DNA from: Actinomycetota bacterium
GTDB taxonomy: Bacteria; Actinomycetota; Acidimicrobiia; Acidimicrobiales; Ilumatobacteraceae
NCBI GenBank assembly: GCA_947454105.1
Contig: CANGIP010000019.1
Location: 1-36,927, forward strand
Length of the DNA stretch: 36,927 bases
Direction of reading: 5' to 3'
Shown: piece by piece, positions 26,901-32,163 of the stretch
Layout: each line of letters begins with the position of its first letter
Numbering within the stretch: position 1 is the first letter of the stretch
Program-made: the position numbers and the translations under genes
The notes under the pieces: model-generated
The model's input: only the letters and a program-made list of their open reading frames with translations
Databases searched by the model: none
What the model was told of the DNA's origin: nothing

Positions 26901-26937
26901 CGTCTATTCCGTTACTTCAACCTCAACTCTCTCTTAG
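17962..26937 (+). CDS. Giant bitopic stalk protein C, 2991 residues with two-cysteine tandem modules
   Basis: Starting in an ATGA overlap, this is the third and largest of the set. Residues 1-212 are beta-rich with the related motif RVRPFFVG, and a basic HIPMIGRNIK segment precedes one membrane segment at about 220-240. Residues 241-270 are a Gly/Thr/Ser linker. From about 275 to 1160 there are carboxypeptidase-regulatory-like repeats without regular cysteines. From about 1160 to the end nearly every module carries a Cys pair, and from about residue 1997 two module types alternate. A module at about 1694-1772 (TTQPHGLSNGDYVSIIGL) resembles domains of phage structural proteins. The C-terminus ends in a Ser/Thr run with no LPxTG motif or second anchor, so attachment would be by the N-terminal membrane segment alone. 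No catalytic domain was recognised. Likely role: surface-exposed stalk or adhesin linked to the contractile system. Confidence 0.82.
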   Translation: MSTSTTVSLSLPDKVPAALGQSVTIKVGITDFAGRDRDVLVRLVGSLTGPLPAVSQTLRAHLSIQVDLPMLVPAGMPPGEHPILIEVLERSSGDVLGSGEVFLEVQRTRSVAMHLSPPSIRRRLRGKIRVILRNHDDQTHFIRMRSESDDNDSRIKLHNDEIEIRAGEMVRIKGRLRVRPFFVGKQKEHWYSIIGEGAGAPIYSRGNIRHIPMIGRNIKSVMGLMCIVLVWAGATLAIVRAVNPVTKDATASASGGIDQGTATGTDSGSGAKIELPTLIDVSGKVTAVPDGSGVVVKWRAVTIGDVEGSGKVSAASTTNNPNVANLSTTTDEKGAFSVAGLDASGLYEFSFSKAGHQTQTIIVQPKGEPVSLEIALEVGQGAISGVTVDEFGQLLGGVNVTLSDGNITYQTTTPTEGDLLGQFSFANLSTPATWILDAQYEGRGLSSTTVPLEAGSSQPDVTLALSPNVTTLSGTVTSTLFALGIIPVVTVTATDGVTTRTTTTLTDRSQAGQFRLEQLPVGRTYTVTYVSEGFVSFTEIIDLTVSTDPREVTMTRSSGRIAGKVTVNSDIVSPSSVAISISNNLNTYKSTNLVASDGQYVFTDIAPGHYVVTFEALGLDDQIYEVDIGTGTTSRVDAELDEVADTTRNSSLSFKVTKEGEDPTNEAPATVTVEVFHRASNDCGSVNQDSDCKYELTNQDATADSRISIGSLNAGAYYLQFSAPGYSPKIIQTNVANAENKDEIDITLQALGTLSGQVTDDTGTPVVGVKINLIPKNGDTQTETTDANGEYRFANRLDAMAYTIETSNENFFPVSRGITGALSATVNVDIRVRGKSIVYGQVYSLDLATGIYAAVEAKNFFVYYRKTGDTVWTDASTVGLSKGLGSYRLGLVPTDNSFSYQTCLVSPIDISVTFVVNTSACDSAADTSAAPPQMPANHNAKVFFNISVIAGESVSRTAYFSLSPGLLEGTVTVGGVAQSGVVVEAQRKNFEGRILETASVTTDSQGKYIFRSLTPTAATAPAEGTQALNCSYSTSSCWTIVATEPLLVPATYPNLISVYPRVTSTLPTTMDISKTKGAINLTITNSAGTAINDLPVVLKDSAGNQQDSGKTDPNGRITFEEIDEGAWTISIAPTSDYSGIDQVYNISQGLLVNETLRLNNLRGDLRIYLRDVAGPVSGVSVSEVFESDSSDNICESSNGIGLTSNDGICTISGATSGVHTYLATKDGLTSATISVSILGGQVNVANATLGSNSGSLRVTLRDITGAVIQGKEVRATDSQNQAVTCTTGTPVKPDQTEDEKGSCEIIGLNFGTASVTSDATEDFGAVYGTISIGSGGSALTLTASPKKGVVTFSFFDANDNKIFGATASVTIGDELRTCTASGEDNSCNIANIPEGISDIVSTKDGYSQSTLPISVFPGSNTAVRVILLASLSSLKGNVYELSASCNSASTEFTGCTPIPNAIVSASNLSGLSAVSVASRTGVYNYGTSLISGSWKVQATAYGYTPSNIVSATVSGANNDNVNLFLIPLNGSLELSLLTPIGGPIEGIKVTIQKTGYNPNTQTSAATGQLVFNDSNMVYGTYAVSVVDTSSPPRFVSQNFLVNIDRASTTRFAVYLGTYGSFISIPVAGIPAPAFGPVTPLGVDVALINSAGEVVYAASTQDIGSQKIASFAGISEGDYDIALATKSTIASETPIGISAVATNSGLTTYTTTQPHGLSNGDYVSIIGLTPTQFNTNVAKVTVVSLTQFSIARDRSSFTIVPNFTNASVSNIFDKSVSLTSSHDITAAGNTYVAPDSSTVSATDLPRTISLDPITLVIKPIDLSIKIQSGDSPAVVVPNAEVTLSDGFLLNPKNDETDSTGNAVFSDVPPGTYTVTITSNQGFTSQQQITVNDYSSAADGVQSITLSLTSGTGNLLISVGGDGTNTGLAGATITDVTSGKSCVTAGPGAAMGKCTLSDLSSGPHRFRVTHEGYDMVETSDISIQGGRTVETSVSLGDTTGDVQITALDALSGSILTGVTFAPAADGKDDCEFNPCTFTGLPLAPTNFVVTKLGYEDAYVAVDVTGGPLTHLSVSMIPSSTNTLNITVLDSITGDPITGVAITRNGSTVCNLETGHLSDASGVCTGTDQAAGQFTLTANKSGYEDTYATASVTSRRNSEVIISMRPTRTSFTLNIFDGSRAFAGVSGATITLPANSGSCAAVSGSPGEYNCTNIPLRAIDIKVTKATYIDAYINVTPTWSEVGDNGATVVLTSSITSEALTVSVVNSVDGSPIAGINVNQCTAVTDTYGKCTRSSLATGSYALTATSPVTATQQYESGFATVTVGPSGTASATISMRPITTSTELTISDINGNFVSGATVTPKTGSCSNSDADGESICTNMPTSSVTFTVSKVGFSDSYATFTPSLAKNTPNVGKIIMTPTTSPGNLSVRLINAATGVLITDGITVAVPGETSCSTTSGTCTFSTVALGQITVTATSNSNIFEENYANVSISPLGGTSATISMRPKTNAITVNVYNTSGSVLSGAAVKFGSSWTSSCTGTGPFTCSGLTSSSIPLRVSKTGYISQYISAYTGTGPASVVLTAEAAPPGAPGALTVTIVDQSGTAVSDASVTVVDSAGSDQSCTLVGNVCTKSGLAVGQYLVSASKSGENGFATVSMTAEASTSVKIVVRSLSAAPTAADFTLSVLNSSASGISGATITPSSGSCSATTPAGSYTCTGLSLAPTYFKIEKTTYDAAYVNVTPTSSTGGHAQIILATTPAVVATTNTLNVNVVDVSTGTALSGVTVNQCSSITNASGDCSGTSLAVGPLSVIVSLANYETTYATVSISSTGPTALKVALRPVNAKISFNIYDSRTGALITASISIDAASAVSCVNNCSLSVSGQGNKSITITASGYRNATATAAYLGSPVSLNFYLIPVSTLTVNFPTVNIPSTTVAGFTTTVTVTLTGTNYTCSGTTSCTIIDLPYGFYNITTSANSGKSGSASVYSVTSTSTLS
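23950..26705 (+). repeat. Alternating A/B tandem modules encoding Cys-pair domains, period about 500 bp
   Basis: Within stalk protein C two module types alternate. Type A starts near 23950, 24460, 24975, 25475, 25985 and 26476. It has GATITP, then SGSC-x(7-12)-YxCTxxxL, and ends K-x-x-Y-x-DAY-x-NVTP. Type B starts near 24200, 24725, 25220, 25725 and 26245. It has GVxVNQC-x(8)-GxC-x-x-x-x-LAxG, and ends FATVSV...ISMRP or a variant (VVRS, ALRP). The A-to-A spacing is 491-515 bases. Nucleotide identity between copies is low, so this is an old protein-level repeat. Confidence 0.8.
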
Positions 26938-26945
26938 GAACACAC

Positions 26946-27407
26946 ATGAAGAAGATACTCATCACCGTCCTAGCACTCACCTTGATAGTTTCTTGCTCCG
27001 GCGACAAACTCAAGCGCGACGAAGCCGGAAACGTTATCAAACGGGGTAATTCTTCAATCTTTGAACTGAAGGTTGGAGATTGCACCAAAGAAGAACTCAA
27101 GGCCGAAGCAACCAATATTGATCTGGTGCCATGCACCGAACCTCATACACACGAAGCCTATTTCTCAGTTGATTATGTCGGCGATGCTTACCCAGGCTCA
27201 GCTACTCTCGAGGTTTTTGCTGAACAGAAATGTGTTGGAGCTTTTGCTGACTACGTTGGCGTTGAACTAGCTCAGTCGCACTTTTATTTCACCTACCTCT
27301 ACCCGAGCGTGACGACCTGGCAATCAAAAAACGATCGACAGGTGATGTGCTTCGTGGTGTCACGAGATGAAGTTCTGATGGCCTCAGTTAAGGGAACAGC
27401 TTCCTAA
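26946..27407 (+). CDS. Septum_form-type lipoprotein
   Basis: The 153-residue protein has a lipoprotein signal: MKKILITVLALTLIVSC with lipobox IVSC and the lipidated cysteine at 17. After cleavage it would be anchored to the outer face of the membrane. The mature part has the pattern GDC, then LVPCTEPHTHEAYFSVD, YPG, C-x-x-x-F-x-x-YVGV, and W-x-x-x-DRQVMCFV, matching the actinobacterial Septum_form domain, whose exact function is unclear. Four cysteines after the lipobox could form two disulfides. It begins eight bases after stalk protein C with an AGGAA ribosome site, so it is probably co-transcribed and may work with the extracellular stalks. Confidence 0.82.
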   Translation: MKKILITVLALTLIVSCSGDKLKRDEAGNVIKRGNSSIFELKVGDCTKEELKAEATNIDLVPCTEPHTHEAYFSVDYVGDAYPGSATLEVFAEQKCVGAFADYVGVELAQSHFYFTYLYPSVTTWQSKNDRQVMCFVVSRDEVLMASVKGTAS

Positions 27408-27418
27408 CTGCGGGAAAT

Positions 27419-28198
27419 TCACGTCAAGCGACGAGTGGCCTCATCAACTGAAAGTTCTCCTGATAAAACTCGTTGAACCACCGGCTCTACTTCGAGTATG
27501 AGTCCGACGAGCCCGACTACGAGCGCATCGAGAACTGCTGGTACATCGACTCCCCCAATTGTTGGCACCGCAGATTTCGCCACGAGGTACTCAACTTCCA
27601 TTTCGTTCACCATCATCGCTACCGAACCAATGATGAACGAAACATTGAGGTTGTTGACAAGTTGAAGTACCTCGGCCGACTTGGCCGACTCTGAGGGCAT
27701 CTGTCGCGCAAAGACGACCGTTGCAACTTGGTTAGTCGGGTAAATGCAGATCATCACGTTGGTGCCGTTGCGATCAGTCGCACTCACCTCATCATCAGTT
27801 TCGCCGTCAACGATGAAGCCCATTTCCATCAGCGAATTCAACGCCTGAGTCCACGCTGGGGCCGAAGCAAAAAGCATCCCCACCATGTGCCCACCTTCGG
27901 GAGTTTCAATTTTGCGCATCGCAGAAACAATCTCAAAATCATCGGCATGCCAGCCTCGAGGTGACTCAAGGGCCATACGAGTGCCCTCAACGGTCACACT
28001 GACTGCCCCAAATCCATCAAGAACCTCGGGAAAACGTCGCCTACTCTTGGCACCAAAAATGTCCAACTCTTGGATGCGACCCCACTCAGATTCATCAAGT
28101 GTGAAACGAATACGTACTAACGATTCATTGACGGGATCAATTTCCGGATCGACCGTTAAAACATCACCAGAGTTCGAGATAAATGGGACAACCGCCAT
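27419..28198 (-). CDS. YbjN-like protein of unknown role next to the PAAR-like gene
   Basis: This 259-residue protein is on the opposite strand, ending 11 bases from the lipoprotein gene and starting 23 bases from the divergent PAAR-like gene. I see no signal peptide or membrane segment. Residues 1-110 are a beta-rich region. Residues about 115-259 have the two-helix/strand pattern of YbjN and type III chaperone-like proteins (LVNNLNVSFIIGSVAMMVNE, EVEYLVAKSAVPT, ALVVGLVGLILEVEPVVQRV). The family match is weak by eye. Adjacent placement makes a chaperone role for the tip or stalk proteins possible, but this is inference. Confidence 0.6.
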   Translation of the reverse strand: MAVVPFISNSGDVLTVDPEIDPVNESLVRIRFTLDESEWGRIQELDIFGAKSRRRFPEVLDGFGAVSVTVEGTRMALESPRGWHADDFEIVSAMRKIETPEGGHMVGMLFASAPAWTQALNSLMEMGFIVDGETDDEVSATDRNGTNVMICIYPTNQVATVVFARQMPSESAKSAEVLQLVNNLNVSFIIGSVAMMVNEMEVEYLVAKSAVPTIGGVDVPAVLDALVVGLVGLILEVEPVVQRVLSGELSVDEATRRLT

Positions 28199-28221
28199 AT
28201 TTTTCAGGCTACTCTGAGCAA

Positions 28222-28608
28222 ATGGCTATTCAAGTTGTCAGTGGTGCCATGCTCAAATGTAGTTACGGCGTTGCTCCCTCTTCACTGAACGTTCTTCCCA
28301 TCAATCGCGTGATGGCTGGTGCTCCGGCCGCGAATGTGATGGACATGATTCCCATGTTGAATATTCCGCCGTTCGGAATGTGCCAATCAATGGCTAACCC
28401 GATGGTGGCCGCGGCAACTGCTGCAGCCCTTGGAGTACTCACCCCGATGCCATGCATCCCACTGCCTGCTGGACCATGGTCACCTGGATCGCCCAAAGTC
28501 AAGATTGGTGAAATGAAAGCCTTGTCAAATAACAGTAAGGCAACATGCGCGTGGGGTGGTCAGATCCAGATTCTGATGGCCGGGCAAATGAATGTAATGA
28601 TTGCCTAG
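28222..28608 (+). CDS. PAAR-like (DUF4280) spike-tip protein
   Basis: I place the start at ATG 28222 (128 residues); the upstream in-frame ATG at 28183 would overlap the divergent gene and adds non-conserved residues. The sequence follows the DUF4280 pattern: VVSGAMLKCSYGVAPSSLNV, LPINRVMAG, NIPPFGMCQSMANPMVAAAT, AAALGVLTPMPCIPLP, PWSPGSPKVKIGEMKALSNN and CAWGGQIQILMAGQ. Cysteines at 13 and in FGMC, MPC and TCAW could bind a metal. PAAR and PAAR-like proteins sharpen VgrG-type spikes and can carry effectors; no effector extension is present here. It is the likely cap for the spike at 7530, although it lies outside the main gene series. Confidence 0.88.
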   Translation: MAIQVVSGAMLKCSYGVAPSSLNVLPINRVMAGAPAANVMDMIPMLNIPPFGMCQSMANPMVAAATAAALGVLTPMPCIPLPAGPWSPGSPKVKIGEMKALSNNSKATCAWGGQIQILMAGQMNVMIA

Positions 28609-28623
28609 ACGATTGGTCTCGCG

Positions 28624-29622
28624 TTATTGCGTGGGTGAAACGACATACCGACCAGATACTTCGCCGGCCAAGATTGCCGTCAAAACTCGATCGAGATCTG
28701 CAAGGCCGATGGAATGTCCGATACTTTCGAGGCCCGCAGGCTTGAGATCTGTCGCGATGCGAGACCAGACATTTTGCCGAATATCCATTGGTGTCTGTAC
28801 CGAATCAATACCAAGCAAAGCCACGCCACGAAGAATGAACGGCATCACCGTTGTCGGTATTGAAGTTCCACCAGTCAGGCCACTCGCAGCAACTGCTGAA
28901 CCGTAATTGAGACGTTTGATGGCATTTGCAAGAGTATTGCCACCGACACAATCAACTGCCGCCGCATACGTTGTTGTCTGCAACGGTCGAGAATCATCGG
29001 CAGAAAGTTCGTTGCGGTCGATCACTCGTGCCGCACCAAGACCTAGTAAGAATTCAGCGGCTGAAGCCTTGCCGCTACTTGCAACAACTTCGTATCCCCG
29101 ACCGGCCAACATCGACACCGCCATACTGCCCACACCACCAGTCGCACCGGTCACAAGAACAGGTCCGGCCGATGGCGTGAGTCCCCAATTTTCAAGAGCA
29201 ACAACCGACAGCGCAGAAGTGAAACCACCGGTGCCCACGACCATTGCGTCACGAGTTGTCAGACCATCAGGCAATGCCATGAGCCATTCGGCCGGAACAC
29301 GGGCAAACTGTGCGTATCCACCATGGCGCGCCACGCCAATGTCGTAACCATGCGCAAGAACTTTTTGGCCGATGGCAAAATCGCTACCCGCTGCATCAAC
29401 AACTGTTCCAGCAATGTCGATGCCAGGAATCATTGGCTTGAGGCGAGAGATCTTTCCGCTGGTCGTTGAGGCCAATCCATCTTTGAAATTGACGCTCGAC
29501 CACTCAACTTCGATCAAGACACCATCTTGGGCAATGTCATCAAGTGAAACTTGCTGAACCGAACGCAGGGAATTTTCTGGATCATTTGAAAAAACAAAAG
29601 CGGGGAACGTCGTCGAACTCAT
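28624..29622 (-). CDS. acuI: Acrylyl-CoA reductase/quinone oxidoreductase-like MDR protein (AcuI/YhdH type)
   Basis: The 332-residue zinc-free medium-chain dehydrogenase has the AcuI/YhdH hallmarks: WSSVNFKDGLA at about 41-51, PGIDIAGTV, VGTGGFTSALSV, and the dinucleotide-binding GATGGVG at 159-165. Members reduce acryloyl-CoA to propionyl-CoA with NADPH or reduce related enones. A good ribosome site (AAGGTG on the minus strand) precedes the ATG. It lies 33 bases downstream of the LLM oxidoreductase gene on the same strand and may share its transcript. Substrate cannot be fixed from sequence. Confidence 0.85.
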   Translation of the reverse strand: MSSTTFPAFVFSNDPENSLRSVQQVSLDDIAQDGVLIEVEWSSVNFKDGLASTTSGKISRLKPMIPGIDIAGTVVDAAGSDFAIGQKVLAHGYDIGVARHGGYAQFARVPAEWLMALPDGLTTRDAMVVGTGGFTSALSVVALENWGLTPSAGPVLVTGATGGVGSMAVSMLAGRGYEVVASSGKASAAEFLLGLGAARVIDRNELSADDSRPLQTTTYAAAVDCVGGNTLANAIKRLNYGSAVAASGLTGGTSIPTTVMPFILRGVALLGIDSVQTPMDIRQNVWSRIATDLKPAGLESIGHSIGLADLDRVLTAILAGEVSGRYVVSPTQ

Positions 29623-29655
29623 CTGCCCACCTTACGACATCAACCTTGGCGATGA

Positions 29656-30549
29656 TCAGCCGTAATTCTTCGCCACATTTTCAATGGCCTCAAGAGTTTG
29701 AGATTCTGAAGTTGAAACACCTGGTATTCCGAGCCATGTAATACCAGCGTCTTGCAACTCTCCGATTTGCTGACGATGGAATTCGACGTCTCGTGCTGAT
29801 GAACCGATCGAATGATCGGGATACGTAGTCAAGAATTCAAGCTCAACCGCACGATCACCTGCCATCTCTTTCACCTGCGCTATTTGCTCTCCAAGAGTTT
29901 TGATATTTCCGATATGCGCAGTTCGCGTCGTGTTTGAAACCACCTCTGCGCTCAACATCGGCATCCAACCCTGCGCCGATTCGGCGACCCGGCGTTTTGT
30001 CAGTTGCGAATTACCACCGATCCAAATAGGAATGGGCTGCTGAATCGGTGCGGGTCGACAGATGATTTCTCGAGCTTCGAAACCCTCGCCGACAAACGAG
30101 ACAGGCTCACCCGACCAGAAAGCAGGAAGAGCCAAGAGTGATTCATCGAAGATCTCATTACGCCGATCGAAGTTAACTCCAAGCGCCTTGAACTCACCTT
30201 TTTGATAACCAGCTCCTACCCCGAGCGTGAAACGGCCGTTTGACAACAGATCGACAGTGGCGGCCGCTTTGCCCAAGAGAAACGGGTTGCGGTAGGGCAA
30301 AACTGACAAATACGTCACCAGCCGAATGCGCTCGGTCACTGCAGCCGCATGGCCCAGGGCGATGAACGGATCGAGAGTTTGGTGACCCCCCGCGTCAAGC
30401 CAACGCGATCCTGGCGCTGGGTGCTCGGTGAAGGCCAATCCGTGCAAACCATATGCCTCAACAGCTTTAGCGACTTCGGTGACTCGCCCAGCCGCCATCA
30501 TGTCACCGTCTCGACCAGTGGCATCGGGGTATTGGTACAGAAAACGCAC
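29656..30549 (-). CDS. LLM class F420-dependent oxidoreductase
   Basis: The 297-residue protein has the luciferase-like TIM-barrel pattern: YGLHGLAFTEHPAPG, ERIRLVTYLSVLPYRNPFLL, AATVDLLSNGRFTLGVGAGY and PIPIWIGGNS. These match the TIGR03619-type actinobacterial subgroup that uses coenzyme F420 rather than FMN. The start is GTG at 30549. It is divergent from a related gene at 30608, with 58 bases between them that must hold both promoters. Its substrate is unknown; adjacent AcuI-like and hydrolase genes suggest small-molecule catabolism. Confidence 0.88.
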   Translation of the reverse strand: MRFLYQYPDATGRDGDMMAAGRVTEVAKAVEAYGLHGLAFTEHPAPGSRWLDAGGHQTLDPFIALGHAAAVTERIRLVTYLSVLPYRNPFLLGKAAATVDLLSNGRFTLGVGAGYQKGEFKALGVNFDRRNEIFDESLLALPAFWSGEPVSFVGEGFEAREIICRPAPIQQPIPIWIGGNSQLTKRRVAESAQGWMPMLSAEVVSNTTRTAHIGNIKTLGEQIAQVKEMAGDRAVELEFLTTYPDHSIGSSARDVEFHRQQIGELQDAGITWLGIPGVSTSESQTLEAIENVAKNYG

Positions 30550-30607
30550 GTACTGAGAGTACCGTTTGAGGGATGGTTACGAGGTTCTTCAGCCGAAGTG
30601 TTGCGTT

Positions 30608-31462
30608 ATGAAAATCGGCTACACGACGATGAATACTCCGGCCGATATCGCACCGCGAATTCTGGGCCCCATGCTCGAAGGCGCTGGCTTTGATTCCATT
30701 TGGATTGGCGAACACAGCCATATCCCAGTTTCGCGGTCGACGCCCTACCCGACTGGCGGAGACATGCCGTGGCAGTACACGACGATGATGGACCCCTTCA
30801 TCAGCCTCACCCAAATTGGTGAACACACCACACATCTACTTTTGGGCCTCGGAGTTGCCCTTCCTCTTGAACACGATGTTCTCGCTCTTGCCAAGACTGC
30901 ATCAACTCTTGATGTTCTCAGCAATGGACGTTTGCAATTCGGCGTCGGCGTCGGTTGGAACCAAGAAGAATTGGCAAATCACAGTTCAGTGAAATGGTCA
31001 ATGCGCTATCGAGCCCTCGCCGAATGTGTCGGTGCATTGCGATCGCTTTGGGTCGACGAAGAATCTGAGTTTCACGGCGACTATTTCGACTTTGACAAAG
31101 TGTGGTCACGTCCAAAACCGTTTCAGCAACCCCACCCGCCTATTTGGTTTGGTGCTGGTGGCAAACTCGGTTCACAACACACGATTGCTTGGGCTGATGG
31201 ATGGATGCCGCTTGACGTCACATTGGGAGATGTCACCAAACGAGTCAATAAATTCCGCCAACTATCAGCCGACGCCGGCCGAAAAGACATACCTATCTCG
31301 ATGGTGGCTTTTGGTGACCCGACTCTTAACACATTGCTGATGTATCGCGATCTGGGAATTGAGCGAGTCATCGTCGGTTCTGGTCGAGATGGATGGGAAG
31401 ACCCAACCGGGGTTCCTGCCTTTATTGATCGTTACGCGAAGATGCGCGATCATTTGTTGTAG
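30608..31462 (+). CDS. LLM class F420-dependent oxidoreductase
   Basis: I choose the ATG at 30608, giving 284 residues beginning MKIGYTTMNTPADIAP; an in-frame ATG at 30566 adds 14 residues without family character. Visible motifs are FDSIWIGEHSHIP, GLGVALPLEHDVLALAKTAS, TLDVLSNGRLQFGVGVGWNQ and PHPPIWFGAGG, typical of F420-dependent luciferase-like enzymes. It is a diverged paralogue of the adjacent divergent gene. The two may act on related substrates. Confidence 0.88.
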   Translation: MKIGYTTMNTPADIAPRILGPMLEGAGFDSIWIGEHSHIPVSRSTPYPTGGDMPWQYTTMMDPFISLTQIGEHTTHLLLGLGVALPLEHDVLALAKTASTLDVLSNGRLQFGVGVGWNQEELANHSSVKWSMRYRALAECVGALRSLWVDEESEFHGDYFDFDKVWSRPKPFQQPHPPIWFGAGGKLGSQHTIAWADGWMPLDVTLGDVTKRVNKFRQLSADAGRKDIPISMVAFGDPTLNTLLMYRDLGIERVIVGSGRDGWEDPTGVPAFIDRYAKMRDHLL

Positions 31463-31469
31463 CACCTCG

Positions 31470-32132
31470 TCAGCCCCATGCTCCAATGACGTCGTCGGCC
31501 GATGCGATTGTGGCCAAGAGAGATAAAGAATTCTCCAACACTGCGTCTGAGTATTCACGTGGCACTCCGCAGACTCCATCGCGAACGATGATGACGTTGT
31601 AGCCGAGATCAACAGCGCTCATCACTGTTCCGAAAATTCCCATGTTCACTGAGACACCCGTGACGACAAGAGTACGAATAGAGAGATTGCGCAAAATCTG
31701 ATCGAGTGATGTCTGAGTGAACGGAGTCAATCCATGAATACGCGGCACAACAATGTCACGATCATCTGGACCCAATTCTGAAACGAGTTTGGCTCCTTCA
31801 GTCCCCTGGTCAATCGGAGTTGAACCAGTCTCTCGACGTAGACGATTGTTCATCGCAAAGACCTTGCAATTATCAGTAGCAACGCGACCATCCGGACGAT
31901 TCTCTGCAACGCAATGAACAACCTGAATACCCCGATCGCGCGCAGCAACACACAAACGACCAGCGGTGGTACGCACCCCGACTCGCTCTACCTCATCGAC
32001 CAAAGCCTTCATGAGAGCCCCTGCACCCACCACTCCATTTTGCAGTTCCATCGTCAGAACGGCTGTCGTCTCTGGAATTAGTAACCCGGCAAGTCGGTTC
32101 AATTGCTTCTCATCCATGACCAAGATTGCCAC
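31470..32132 (-). CDS. Isochorismatase-fold protein with altered catalytic triad
   Basis: The 220-residue protein has the cysteine-hydrolase fold layout but the triad is changed. The Asp of the usual D-x-Q is Glu29 (LTMELQNG), the Lys is Arg131 (VVPRIHG), and the nucleophilic Cys is Gly165 (VTGVSVNMGIFG). EntB/PhzD-type isochorismatases also lack the cysteine, and several actinobacterial members look like this one, so it may catalyse a different reaction or be non-catalytic. The GTG start has a GAGGG ribosome site six bases upstream; an internal ATG at 32117 is less well supported. It is convergent with the LLM gene, seven bases apart. Confidence 0.82.
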   Translation of the reverse strand: MAILVMDEKQLNRLAGLLIPETTAVLTMELQNGVVGAGALMKALVDEVERVGVRTTAGRLCVAARDRGIQVVHCVAENRPDGRVATDNCKVFAMNNRLRRETGSTPIDQGTEGAKLVSELGPDDRDIVVPRIHGLTPFTQTSLDQILRNLSIRTLVVTGVSVNMGIFGTVMSAVDLGYNVIIVRDGVCGVPREYSDAVLENSLSLLATIASADDVIGAWG

Positions 32133-32163
32133 ACCGCACCCTCATATCTGCTAACTCTTAGGT

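Noticed and set aside
26700..26937. LPxTG cell-wall sorting signal at the end of the giant stalk protein
   Set aside because: The C-terminus is a plain Ser/Thr run with no LPxTG motif, hydrophobic stretch or basic tail.
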